A stretch of DNA of 64,000 nt from Lepiota brunneoincarnata (Eukaryota; Basidiomycota; Agaricomycetes; Agaricales; Agaricaceae): positions 558,001 through 622,000 of the forward strand of contig JAEBUN010000004.1 of assembly GCA_023014365.1 (NCBI GenBank), read 5' to 3'. The notes beneath the pieces were generated by a model. That model was not told the origin of the DNA. It was given only the letters and a program-made list of their open reading frames with translations, and searched no databases. Position 1 is the stretch's first letter; each line of letters opens with the position of its first letter. A program made the position numbers and the translations under genes. Of the stretch, positions 12,481-25,198 are shown piece by piece.

Positions 12481-13052
12481 ATGCGACTAGTCATCTTGCT
12501 CTGTGGTTTCCTAGTGACTTCTGCTTCAGCCCTTCCGGTATGTCATACTCTCCTACTCGAGTCTCTAAGCTCAAAATACCCCCCCTTTAGGTTGCTGAGC
12601 CCGCTGCTGTGGCTAGTCCGGGAAATAGTGACTGGAGACGAGGGAATTCTGACTGGCGAAGAGGCAATAGCGATTGGCGACGAGGGAACTCTGATTGGAG
12701 GCGCGGAGGAGTCAATGAACGCGGAAACAGTGATTGGAAGCGGTCAGAAGCCGAAGCTCGCGGCAATTCTGACTGGAGACGGTCTGATGTGCATGCTCGT
12801 GGCAATTCCGACTGGAGAAGAGGAAATTCGGATTGGAGAAGAGATACGGCTTTGGCAGAGGGTGCGGCGCTAGATGGTCGCGGAAACTCTGACTGGAGAA
12901 GAAATGAGGTTGATGTCCGCGGTAACTCGGAATGGAGACGCGAGGAGAATGAAGCTCGTGGTAACTCGGACTGGAGAACAGAGCAATCTAAGCAGGTCTG
13001 TTCGACTGTCCTCCCTGATTACGCCGCTGGTCCTCTGACTCTCTATCAATAG
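12481..13052 (+). CDS. Secreted precursor of GNSDW repeat peptides (Kex2-type)
   Basis: Predicted secreted precursor of 172 residues with a single intron (12538-12590). Exon one encodes a clean signal peptide, MRLVILLCGFLVTSASA, probably cut before LP. After VAEPAAVASP come eleven GNS(D/E)W units; nine are followed by RR, one by KR and the last by RT. Units 1-4 and 7-8 abut directly; others are spaced by short acidic segments ending in Arg (GGVNER, SEAEAR, SDVHAR, NEVDVR, EENEAR). This layout is that of fungal precursors cleaved after dibasic sites by Kex2 and trimmed by carboxypeptidase, such as alpha-factor-like pheromones, KEP proteins and dikaritin RiPP precursors. It is not a CaaX-type basidiomycete mating pheromone. 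No UstYa, tyrosinase or peptidase gene is adjacent. The end is uncertain: a 56-nt intron at 12997-13052 would instead end the protein SKQT at 13059. Core and host role are unknown. Confidence 0.8.
12621..12977 (+). repeat. Eleven-unit GNSDW coding repeat
   Basis: Eleven copies of a 21-base unit encoding GNSDW plus a basic pair, with 0 to 39 bases of spacer. Ten units encode GNSDW and one GNSEW (unit 10). Nearly every unit uses a different codon set for Gly, Asn, Ser and Asp, while the amino acids stay fixed. Confidence 0.9.
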
Positions 13053-13783
13053 ACATAATCTATGACGGCTCTACTTTTTGGGTCTTTGAAACGGACCTTC
13101 TTCCACATTACCGACACATACATTAGTGTCGCTTCACTCTTACTTGAATACCCATTCGCCTAAAAGCTAACTCAGTTTATCTTGGCACGGTTCTCGCACC
13201 ACACCGTAGCGAACTCCTGCTCCATGCATCATCCAACAATAAATATAACCCGTCCTTTCGTTTTGATGGAGGCATGCTAGGCACAGCGGGCACATGGACG
13301 CCTTTGTCCTGCCCCTGCTACGACCATCATGGATAAGGGGTCCGCAACATCAGTTCAAATATAAATGGCCTATTTTCAGAAAATGGTCATATTGCTACCT
13401 GTTAACAAAAGGCCTCCCGGGGATAACGGCAGGATAAGCGGTCACCAGCGTGCTGACGAGGCCATGTATAGCCGGAGACACTCCACGCGAGGAACACGGA
13501 ACATGAATGGTGGCCAACCCACTATCCGCTCCGTGCGCAGTCAGTGCAACTCAGATGTCCGATGAATCTTTCAAGCTGGATGGATGCCCATGGCAACGAG
13601 AGGACAAATGTGTGGGGACCGCCGTCAACGCAGGTGACATGCTATTTTTGGCTCTACATAGATGTCCCGATCGTGATTGTTTGGTTGTGTTGTGTATTGT
13701 TGACGCGTTAATGAGGACGTGACCTGTAAAGACTTTTCCTCCCTGACTCCTCGTCCTCTTCAGGTGTCCTGTCTGCTCCCGCC
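13053..13783. other. Intergenic between repeat-peptide gene and MCM3
   Basis: About 730 bases. The left part should hold the 3' end of the peptide gene, the right part the MCM3 promoter. No convincing coding exon is visible. Confidence 0.45.
13703..13708. promoter_or_regulatory. MCB-like element (ACGCGT) upstream of MCM3
   Basis: ACGCGT stands 76 bases before the MCM3 start. This hexamer is the MluI cell-cycle box bound by MBF-type factors that drive G1/S genes in yeasts, and MCM genes are typical targets. A six-base match can be chance, so this is an inference from position and gene identity. Confidence 0.45.
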
Positions 13784-16522
<2,739 letters not shown>

Positions 16523-17397
16523 AACATTAGTCCTCTGGGTCCGGACGCGAATGTGAACGTATATGATCTTGCATGCACAACTATCTGTATTATACCCTGT
16601 GGCTATTGAAACCAATGAATGTATTTAGAACGGGAAACGGGTAACTTGATAGCACGATAAAGGGGCTTTAGGTGATGCTCCTAGTTAGGTTAGACTCCCT
16701 TGTCTAGGGTTAAATTAACCAATGGAGCTACACAAGTCCAGGAACAAAGTTCGGTCTTAAGTCGTCTGTCCCAACTGATTACCAGTAGAGATTTCTTCAC
16801 GCGGGTTCAAAATCACAAGATCATCAGCAAAAGAACCAACATCCCCGCAACCAGTAAAATCGCAAGGCTCCAGTCAGGGTGCACATGCCGTAGCCGCGGC
16901 AGGAATGGCTGCCAAAGGTACCGTGATATTCCACTGCTTAAGGGGATCTTGTTCGGGGTCAACACATTGAGTCGACGCTCCACACTTTGGGCAATAGCAT
17001 TGAACCATCAGGTTGACTTTCATTTCTCCATCAACCGAGTTGGCCCCCCAACTCAGGTTATCGTGGACCGTCTCTGTCGATTTCCAGTGTTTGGAAGTGG
17101 TATAGGTATGGCTGATACTAAGAGGACATAATCACTTTTCAAGTCCAACAATCGTGAACTTGTAGTGCCGTGCACGAATCAATCGAATACACTGTTGCGT
17201 GCAGAACTCTGGTCAATGAGGCGTTACGGTCCTGCTTTCAGAAGTGCCCATCGAAAGATCGAGAAGATGACCACGTTAAATGAGGTAGGTTGAAACGTTG
17301 AAGACGACTTTTGTCCTAACACATTGGGTTGGCAAAGTGACACGCTCGAAGCCTTACTGATGTAAGTCTGGCCAACTTTCAGTGTCATGTAAAGATA
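16523..17397. other. Intergenic with an unresolved coding-like segment on the minus strand
   Basis: Between MCM3 and the RBR relic. On the minus strand, about 17115 down to 16790, there is an open stretch with LSWGANSVDGEMKVN, a CYCPKCGAST cysteine pair and DPEQDPLKQWNITVP; one base out of frame it is followed by a strongly hydrophobic tail WSLAILLVAGMLVLLLMIL and a stop. This could be the 3' end of a decayed or mis-sequenced gene, but I could not find a start or convincing upstream exons. A 143-codon plus-strand frame overlaps it and looks like chance. Confidence 0.3.
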
Positions 17398-19148
17398 TCA
17401 CATAGCATACATGGCATTCATCCTATGCATGCACAGAGAACAAGGAACACCTATGTAGAGCCTCAAAAACCCAAACCAGGACCATCTACCCTCCGCCAGG
17501 CGACTACACATCGTCTGCTCTAAGGACTGACCACAGCCCCAAAAAAACCGTTCATCGCAGAGTGGGAAATCGACCTATCCCCAGTAGACACCAGTGTGGG
17601 ATAGTGCCAGTATGTACGATATGTGATTGAGCATACCTACTGCATTGCACCCGTCAAATTTCTCTGTCGCCACCCCGCATTTGGGACATGGGATGGTATT
17701 CTTCATTACGAAGATTTCGCTGGCTTTGGCAGTCTTGTCCCGTATTCATTGTGGGATGTCTGCTCTGCGAACAACTTATACCGAAGTTGTGTCTGATCAC
17801 GAACAGTCTCTACCGCTCTTGGTCGTTTGCAATAGAGTGGTAGATACTCATCCACCTGGTGTTTGACATTTTCTGGACCGTACTCCTGATCTGTAGTTGT
17901 CATCCATGGCTCTTTATTGCCGAAATTATCATCTCGAGTTCTGATATAGTGTATGAGTTCTTCCGTGAGTCGGCAGGTATTGTTAGGGTCGTGCCATGTC
18001 TTTTTGCACGACCTGCAAAAGGAGAACTTGCAGGCACTGCACGTCCGGTAGCGCTGCCGGTCAGAGTGCTCGTCTGCTGCTTCTGGTAGGCGACGAACTC
18101 CTGCCTGGCACACAGGACAGCATACAACGAATGGATCTTAAGCTTTACTTACTATCAGTGACGCGTTTCTTCCCCCGATGAATCCTGGGATGCTCACCTC
18201 TTGCAAGGTCCCGTTGCTCCCTTAATGCCGACCGCCTCTCAAACAACCTTTGGCCTTCCCCGATGTCATGGTCACCAACGCTAGCCCCGCTCATCTCGTA
18301 CGACAGAGACTGTTGAGGATTGACAGCCGCACGAACCTCGTCAATAGTTGCTTCTCGATTCTCCTTGAGCCAACATGCGCGAGGTTGCTTTCTGTAATTA
18401 TGGAGTTCCAAAAGCTGCTCAGGCAGGATCGACAGAAGGTGTGGTTGCATCCAGGAAAGTTGGAGGCATGCAGCGCCCTTGCGCGATGTCAGACGGATCG
18501 AGCAATCGTAGCTGGATGAGGAGAACTGCTGGAATTTGTGCCGTTTGTTGTGAATTGCGAGTTGAAGAACGGGGATGCGTGGGTCCAGGTGTTGTAAGCT
18601 AGCGGAAACAACGATGTGTTAGAGAGTTCAGGTGTAAGAACGACGAGACTAGCACCTCAGGATATTTTCAGACGAGAGGAGCTCCAAGTCAGTTAGAAAT
18701 TGGCCGAGGTGAATATTCTCTATCCAATCATAGATTACTTGGCTTCCGGGCTGCCATGTACCAAAGAGGTGGGTTTCTAGCATTTCCGACTGGGGCCTTG
18801 TAAGCCATGAGGTTTTGACTTCAGTCTCCTCTATGGACGGGGGTTCTGTATCGGGGTATCCTGGCGGTATCCTGACTGAGGTAGCTACTGGGGGAAGGGC
18901 GGACACCACAACGTTTTCTTGATGTTGGTCCGCAGCGTCAGCGGTGGAAAATACGGTAACATTGATGTCTTTGGAGAATTCAACAGGAACTGAAAGGGTC
19001 AGCGTTTTCTGAGTAAAGGAGATGTAAACAGGATAAATGGACTCAAGCACGATCGGTCAGCTTAGGCTACTCGCAGATACGAGGAGAATACCCGAACCGC
19101 AAAGAGCTCTTCCCGCCGCACTTCCGCGAGATCGTCAGCATCAAACAT
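17398..19148 (-). pseudogene. RBR-type E3 ubiquitin ligase (RWD domain, RNF14/ITT1-like), decayed
   Basis: RBR ligases pass ubiquitin from an E2 to a catalytic cysteine in RING2. The exon order reads 19098-19148 (MFDADDLAEVRREEL), 18656-19041 (RWD domain, starting SIYPVYIS), 18302-18598 (RING1), 18198-18247, 17641-18136 (IBR, with CCPVCQAGVRR and CSACKFSFCRSC) and 17398-17574 (rest of RING2). Several defects stand out. RING1 begins C-S-I-R instead of C-x-x-C; its GCNHTFCRSCL part is one base out of frame because of an extra base at 18453, and frame returns before LKENREATIDEV. Another shift separates the IBR from CPKCGVATEKFDGCN. In RING2 the expected H-M-x-C becomes AVDF, so the position of the catalytic cysteine is Phe. 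Amino acid changes at key sites, not only indels, point to true decay. Confidence 0.7.
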
Positions 19149-19903
19149 TCTTGAGCGGAAGTGTAATGGTGCAGGCCAGAATACATAGTTATAGCGGTAA
19201 ATGACTCGGGCCACTTTATGAATTGATGAGCACTCGTGAGATTACAGACCGTTCGATACAACTAGAGGGCGTGTTGTCACAATCAACGTTGAGAGCTATG
19301 CTGATATTATACAATTGGCTTTAGCCTATAGGGCAGCGCATCCCTTGCTTGCTGGGGCTGGGTCTGAGATTGACGTTCCTGTTGGCAGAATCATCATCAA
19401 GTGTCGGGGAGGAGAGCCTAGGGCCCTAGAAGCCATTTGAGGCGACGTCCCCAGGTTTTCATAGGCCCTCGATCCCGGGTATCTGCGCGTTTTAGCGGCT
19501 CGAGAGAAGTCGGTTAACACGACGTTTACGCCAGTAGGCGCCGAGGGATAACCGGGACAAAGAATATAATGTGGATTAGATAGCGGCTCGGCCAAGACAG
19601 GCCAAGACGATAAATAGTCATATTTTTATTACTCCAAGTGAAGACCCGAGCACGTTCGCAAAGCCAAAGCGAGGGGGGCCAGGTTGGCATTTCCTGTAAC
19701 CCCCGGTCACTGGGGCGGCCGGAGCGACAAGTCGACATCGCGGGGCTGTACCTGGGGGAGTAATCGGGCGCCACGATATGTTATCGATAATAAAAGCGCC
19801 CCTTCTGTTGTCTTAGCTGTAGATCGCCCCTCCTCTCTAGCTCCGCTTCTCTCTGTCCTACATCTTTTCTTTCCCCATCTTTCCTCCTCCCATTCCCTCC
19901 ACC
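19149..19903. other. Promoter region of pyruvate kinase
   Basis: About 750 bases without a supported exon. The last 100 bases before the start are strongly pyrimidine-rich, as in highly expressed fungal glycolytic genes. Confidence 0.45.
19786..19796 (+). promoter_or_regulatory. TATA-like element of pyruvate kinase
   Basis: GATAATAAAAG lies 108 bases before the start codon at 19904, followed by a long CT-rich tract. This arrangement is typical of strong glycolytic promoters in fungi; the function is inferred. Confidence 0.5.
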
Positions 19904-22142
19904 ATGTACCCCGTTGATGGCATCCGTTCTCAGCTCGAGTGGAACTCCACCCTCAATGTCTCCAATGTCCCGATCCCAACAGACACCACCAAGTACCACC
20001 GCAGGGTTTGTCTTACCGACGCGTCCCTAAGATCTGCTTTTACTCATGGACACGTAGACCTCTATCATCGCGACTATCGGTGAGTAGCCTGATCCTTATC
20101 GTGTCCGTGTTTTAACCCACCATGATCAGGCCCCAAAGTCAACTCTGTTGAGAAGCTCTCCGAGCTTCGTCGTGCCGGTGTCAACATAGGTAGGCAGAAT
20201 AACATCCATAAGCTGAGCCCGACTTCATGCACCCATCACAGTCCGCATGAATTTCTCCCATGGGTCCTACGAGTACCACCAGAGCGTTATCGACAACACC
20301 AAAAAGATGGTCGCAGGTGATCGCAGGCATCTAGTTTTCGTGGCATATATGTAACTCGTGAATCGTAGCTGAACCCGGGAGACCCGTTGCCATCGCTCTG
20401 GATACCGTTAGTGTTCCATTACTCTGATCATGAACCCAGCATGATAACCGGACAAACATCAGAAAGGGCCGGAGATCCGCACAGGAGCGACGAGAGACGG
20501 AAAGGATGTACGTCGCCGCTTCGTGAACGCATTGTGCCTCGCCGATTCTAAGAAATTCCCCAGTATCCTCTTACCGCAGGTCATGAGTTCGTCGTCACTA
20601 CCGACCCCAAGTACAGCGAAGCCTGTGACAATCAGTATATGTTCGTCGACTATGTGAGTCCTGCTGGTCATTAACTGAGTTGCTCAGCTGAACGTGGTAT
20701 AGGCCAATCTTCCCAAGGTCACTGCACCCGGCAAACTCATCTACTGTTGATGATGGTGGGTATTCTTCTGATTTAATATATGCTAACTAATATATTCCTT
20801 GTTCACACAGGCATCCTTTCCCTTCTTGTTCTTTCCGTTGATGGCACCAATGTTCGTGTCCGTGCCGTGAACAACGGCAACATTTCTTCCCGTAAAGGCG
20901 TCAACTTGCCTAAGACGGATGTTGATCTTCCCGCTCTCTCCGAGAAAGACAAGGCAGACCTGCAATTCGGTGTCCGAAATGGCGTCGATATGATTTTTGC
21001 GTCCTTCATCCGCCGAGGCGAGGACGTCAGGCAAATTCGTGAAGTACTTGGGGCTGATGGTGCCAATATCAAGATCATTGTCAAGATTGAGAACGAGCAA
21101 GGTGTCGCTAACTTTGATGAGATTCTCAAGGAATGCGATGGCGTTATGGTCGCTCGCGGTGACTTGGGTATCGAAATTCCGGCGAGCCAAGTCTTCCTTG
21201 CTCAGAAGATGATGATCGCCAAGTGCAATATTGCTGGAAAACCCGTCATTGTTGCAACTCAGATGCTCGAGGTGCGTTTTTGTATTTCAGTGGTCTTAGC
21301 CTCAAACTGACTGATATGATTAGTCGATGACGGTGATTTAAATTGAATTTATCTTTAGTATCGTTCCTTCTTCACAATTGCGTTTTTTCAGTACAACCCC
21401 CGTCCCACCCGCGCGGAAGTTAGCGATGTCGCAAACGCTGTTCCTCGACGGTGCTGACTGCGTTATGTTGTCCGGGGAGACTGCCAAGGGAGCCTATCCC
21501 GTCCAATCCGGTATGCGAATTTCATAAGCTATCTGTTAATCCGTTTCTAACGGAGATATCAGTCTTGATGATGGCGGAAACTTGTTTACTTGCGGAATCA
21601 GCAATTTGCTACCCGCCGTTATACGACGATTTGCGGGGGATCCAACCACGCCCTACGGAGACTGCTGAGACAGTTGCAATTGCTTCTGTCGCAGCGGCTT
21701 CTGAACAAAATGCTAGCGCTATCCTTGTGCTTTCGACAAGTGGAGCCACTGCTCGTCTGGTTTCCAAGTACCGTCCCAAGGTCCCGATTATCACAGGTCC
21801 GTCGTTCATCTTTACCGTTTTCCGGCAGCAGTCCGCTTAACGTCACCCCAGTTACTCGTAATGAACAGACCGCAAGGCAAATCCATTTGCATCGTGGCTG
21901 CTACCCCTTCTGGTACCCGGAACCTCGTAACGTTCAAACCCATCAATGGCAGACTGATGTAGATAATCGTATCCGCTTTGGTTTGCGCAACTGCCGTAGC
22001 GCTCAACATCATCACTCCTGGCACGACTATCATTGCGATTCAGGGTTGGAAGGGAGGTCTCGGCCACACCAATACCCTTCGTATCTTGTCCGTACCTACT
22101 GATCCTGCTGACCTCGAGATTCAGCCCCTTGGATCCATTTGA
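19904..22142 (+). CDS. PYK1: Pyruvate kinase
   Basis: Converts phosphoenolpyruvate and ADP to pyruvate and ATP in glycolysis. Thirteen exons can be joined to 531 residues, the usual fungal length. Landmarks: [42 protein letters not shown], the K+/Mg2+-site region [60 protein letters not shown] and [12 protein letters not shown]. Exon 10 is only 9 nt (21324-21332, Ser-Met-Thr). Three one-base insertions must be ignored to read it: T20745 (IY/VDDG), one base in 21441-21444 (NAV/LDGADC) and T21992 (RN/AVALN). No catalytic residue is changed, so this looks like an intact gene with sequence errors rather than a pseudogene, though one cannot be excluded. Confidence 0.92.
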
Positions 22143-22395
22143 GCGCTCCGTAACGAGGTAGTAAAATTAGTTTTCCAGGTTGCTTGGCGGGCGCTTGTGT
22201 TATGTGGCTGTTGTCAACTTGTTAGAAATAGTCATTTCAAATTTGATGTTTGTTCTCAAAATGCGATATCCCCTGCCATCAGATACGCTTCCCACGCACC
22301 AGAATTTTGGTTTCCTCCCTCCGTTACCTCTTGCCTCAAGCAACATCCAGTTGTATCTCTAGGGGCCAGCCCCTCGCACTCAATCTCGACTGGGC

Positions 22396-24912
22396 ATGCC
22401 TGCTTTTTCCTCATACATCCCTGGTCAGTCTCGTGTTCACCGGAACCGCCTATCCAACAGCAATGGCCTTCCAGTCTATGCCGACGGCTCTTCTGCCGTG
22501 CAAGAGAAAGTAGCCCGACATTCACACATTGTGCCATGGTGGCTGAGGCTTAGTATTCCTATTCCCTTCCTCCGGGCGTCTCAACTCCGGATATTCTTCT
22601 TGAGCCCCGCGCGGGTACACGGCTATACGACTGCACGGTTCGGTCGCAGGCGGGGGTGTTCAATGTTAATTCTGCTGTTATTAACGATGTTCCTGTTTGT
22701 GTTTGCGCTTGCGAAGCGGTTTGGGACTCATGGAAAGCGGTGGCCCCTGACGAGGGACTCGAAGACGCTGGTATACGGGAGAGAGGACTTGCAAAGGATC
22801 TGGAAATGGGAGGTTGCGAGTGGGCATTATCCAAGTCGGAGAGGGAGTACGTGTCCACCTATGTTCTCTGTTCTGCTGAGGATGAGGGGCTCATACAACT
22901 TCTTTGTTTAGTTCCTGAGCAGATACGCCTGAAAGAGAAACTTAACAATCCAGCGCTTCCACCGAGGAAGACAAATATACCCTCGTCATTGCAAACGGGC
23001 TCTAGTGAATATTTTACGATGACGCACGGGAATGGGCCTGAGCGGATTTATTTGGATATTCAGAGTCGGCCGCCAAATGTTGCATATCCTCCCAGACCTT
23101 TGCCTGGGAGTATTGCGGACTTGGATATTGTAATGGAGCATTGTGACTTCTCGAAGAAAAAGGTGTTTCTCAAGTTTCCTGGGCCCTGGACTTGAGTATT
23201 TACATTCCGCATCCTTAGTTCGTCAGAGATTGTTTAGAGGTCCTGCGCCTCGGTGCGGGGTTGGATAACGGGAAGCGACTACGGAGGGGAAAGCTAGACG
23301 ACTGGAAGTACATCTACGTCGAACAGGTGGACAATTCGACCTCTCATTCGATGATGCAACAGGGGACGGAGCATAAAGATGAACTCCTTGCAACTACAAC
23401 CTCCCATCATACGCAGTCTCCTCAGGATAATTCCGATCCGGACGCAGGGCTATTCAGGAGGCGAGGCGTTGAATGGGAGAACCCGCCCATCGACTTACGA
23501 CCCCCTGTGGAGTATAAACCTTATACGACACTTCCTACGCCCTGTGATGTGGAAAACCCGCGATTGTTCCACATGTTCTGGACGGGCCCCTTTACGGATA
23601 AGCCGTACCTTGCGATCCTGAGTTTCCTATTCACGCAGAATACTGGGTTGCATTTGAAACATTGGCCGGAGAATGAGGCTTGTAGACCCAAGATCTTGTT
23701 ATGGATTAACCCGGGACCTGCAGCCGCCGTCCCAAACCCGAATGCAGTGAAGGACATGTTCGAGCGGCTCAGCTCTAATCCCTGGGCGGCTCCATTTTTG
23801 CATCCTCGATTTAAGGAGGTCATCGAGTTCAGATTGTGGAACACAACAGAGCAACTGGATGGGATACCAGAGCTTCAGGATGAATGGCGTTCGCGGGACC
23901 TGTTCAACTCAGGCGGGTACGTCATTAACGTTAACCGAGATAAACCTAAAGGCGAAAACGGCACGAGAGAGGATGCAACAGGGAGAGATAACATGCTAAA
24001 TCGCGCTGGATCCAAATCCGCATCAACATATGACCGCCTCTCGGTCATCCTCTCGGATATGGCGCGCTTCATCCTGTGTCACCGGTACGGTGGGATCTAC
24101 CTCGACGCGGATACTATCTTCCTGCGCGATTGGGAAGAACTTTGGGGATGGAAGGGCGCGTTTGCGTATCGCTGGTCGAGACTCCCGCGGTACAACACTG
24201 CTGTGCTCAAAATGAATCGAAATTCGGCGCTGGGGAAATTCTTGTTTAGGACTGCGTTGAGGAATAACTTGGATTTCCATCCAATGACAGTGTCGGTGTA
24301 CACCAGGGAAGCACATCTTGAACCACTGTTGCTCAGGTTGCCAGATGCCTTATTTGACTCGGCATGGTTGAATACAGAGAATTATCAATTGTCGAGGCCG
24401 CCACAGCCGTTCTTCACCAAGTGAGTAGCTGACTTGGCTTCGAGGTGATTTTTGAGCTTTTGGCTGATTTGGTGGGACACCTGTTTAGCTTTGAGCAGTT
24501 TTTTAATACGCCTCTGGCAGAGAGTGCTGCTCCGCAAGCGCTTGGTTTTGAGGGTTTCTTCAGGGGCGCATACTCTTACCACTTTCACAATTTCTGGTGC
24601 GTCTCGAGCTGACCAGTAATGATCTGGCTCATGAACTAATTCGTACCTTTGGAAAGGTGGAAACCTTTTGACCCGGCACGCAACTGGCCGGATCTTGGGC
24701 CGCCATTCAAGGCCAGTGAAAGAGCAGCGCGTGCAGCCTTGCGGGTGGACAAAGCGGAAGGTCAGAATAACCGTACCAGCGAGGGAGGGGAAGAAGAAGG
24801 TTTGGAGCAGGATAGGCGTGATTTGGATTGGGCGACGGTGTTGAAGCGGACATTCGAGTCATATATTCGAGGGGAGAGACCAAATATGTATGGGGAGTGG
24901 TTAGTGTGGTAG
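22396..24912 (+). CDS. Glycosyltransferase with DxD motif, GT32-like, type II membrane protein
   Basis: Likely Golgi sugar transferase. Five exons (22396-22846, 22912-23162, 23219-24420, 24489-24596, 24657-24912) give 755 residues with no frame defect. The N-terminus has about 90 mostly cytosolic residues and one membrane anchor (SMLILLLLTMFLFVFALA), the type II topology of Golgi enzymes. The catalytic part has RLFHMFWTGPFTDKPYLAI, then SDMARFILCHRYGGIYLDAD with the DxD nucleotide-sugar motif, and DWEELWGWKGAFAYRW. The C-terminal exons keep family features (FFRGAYSYHFHNFWWKPFD). This pattern matches the sugar-binding-region DxD family related to OCH1-type and alpha-1,4-GT enzymes. Donor and acceptor cannot be told from sequence. 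It follows pyruvate kinase by 250 bases on the same strand but is functionally unrelated. Confidence 0.85.
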
Positions 24913-25198
24913 GTTCGGACGCCTAATCGATGAAGAGTGCACTATTTATTTTTTATTTCTCGTCTGATTAATTTCATTTTCATTTTTATCTCTTCATAGT
25001 TTGGCTTATTCCACAGTTGTACTACCTACCTATTGACGCCTAGATTACGCTAACTCACGGTGCTAATGCTTCAGTTTGCCTTATCCACTACCGAGTATTA
25101 TATATTTACTGCCATGTCTATGACGGCCGAGCAGCGATACAATCTCAGCAAGTATATTATGCTATTCGAATTTGCACATAAGGACTACTGATCACTAC

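Noticed and set aside
12587..12805. Antisense frame with its own repeat (LQSEFPR-like)
   Set aside because: It is the mirror of the GNSDW repeat; the plus strand has the signal peptide, intron and conserved pentapeptide.
12271..12873. A 200-codon frame overlapping the peptide gene
   Set aside because: It contains the real start MRLVILL but then reads the intron and the wrong frame of the repeats; splicing at 12538-12590 gives the signal peptide plus GNSDW array instead.
12481..13052. Mating pheromone of basidiomycete type
   Set aside because: Those precursors are short and end in a CaaX farnesylation motif; this protein has repeats and no CaaX end, and no STE3 receptor or homeodomain genes are nearby.
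16800..16815. Possible tRNA B-box (GGTTCAAAATC)
   Set aside because: No A-box at the right distance and no cloverleaf could be drawn around it.
16700..17131. 143-codon plus-strand frame
   Set aside because: No domain, poor start context and composition; it overlaps a minus-strand segment that looks more protein-like.
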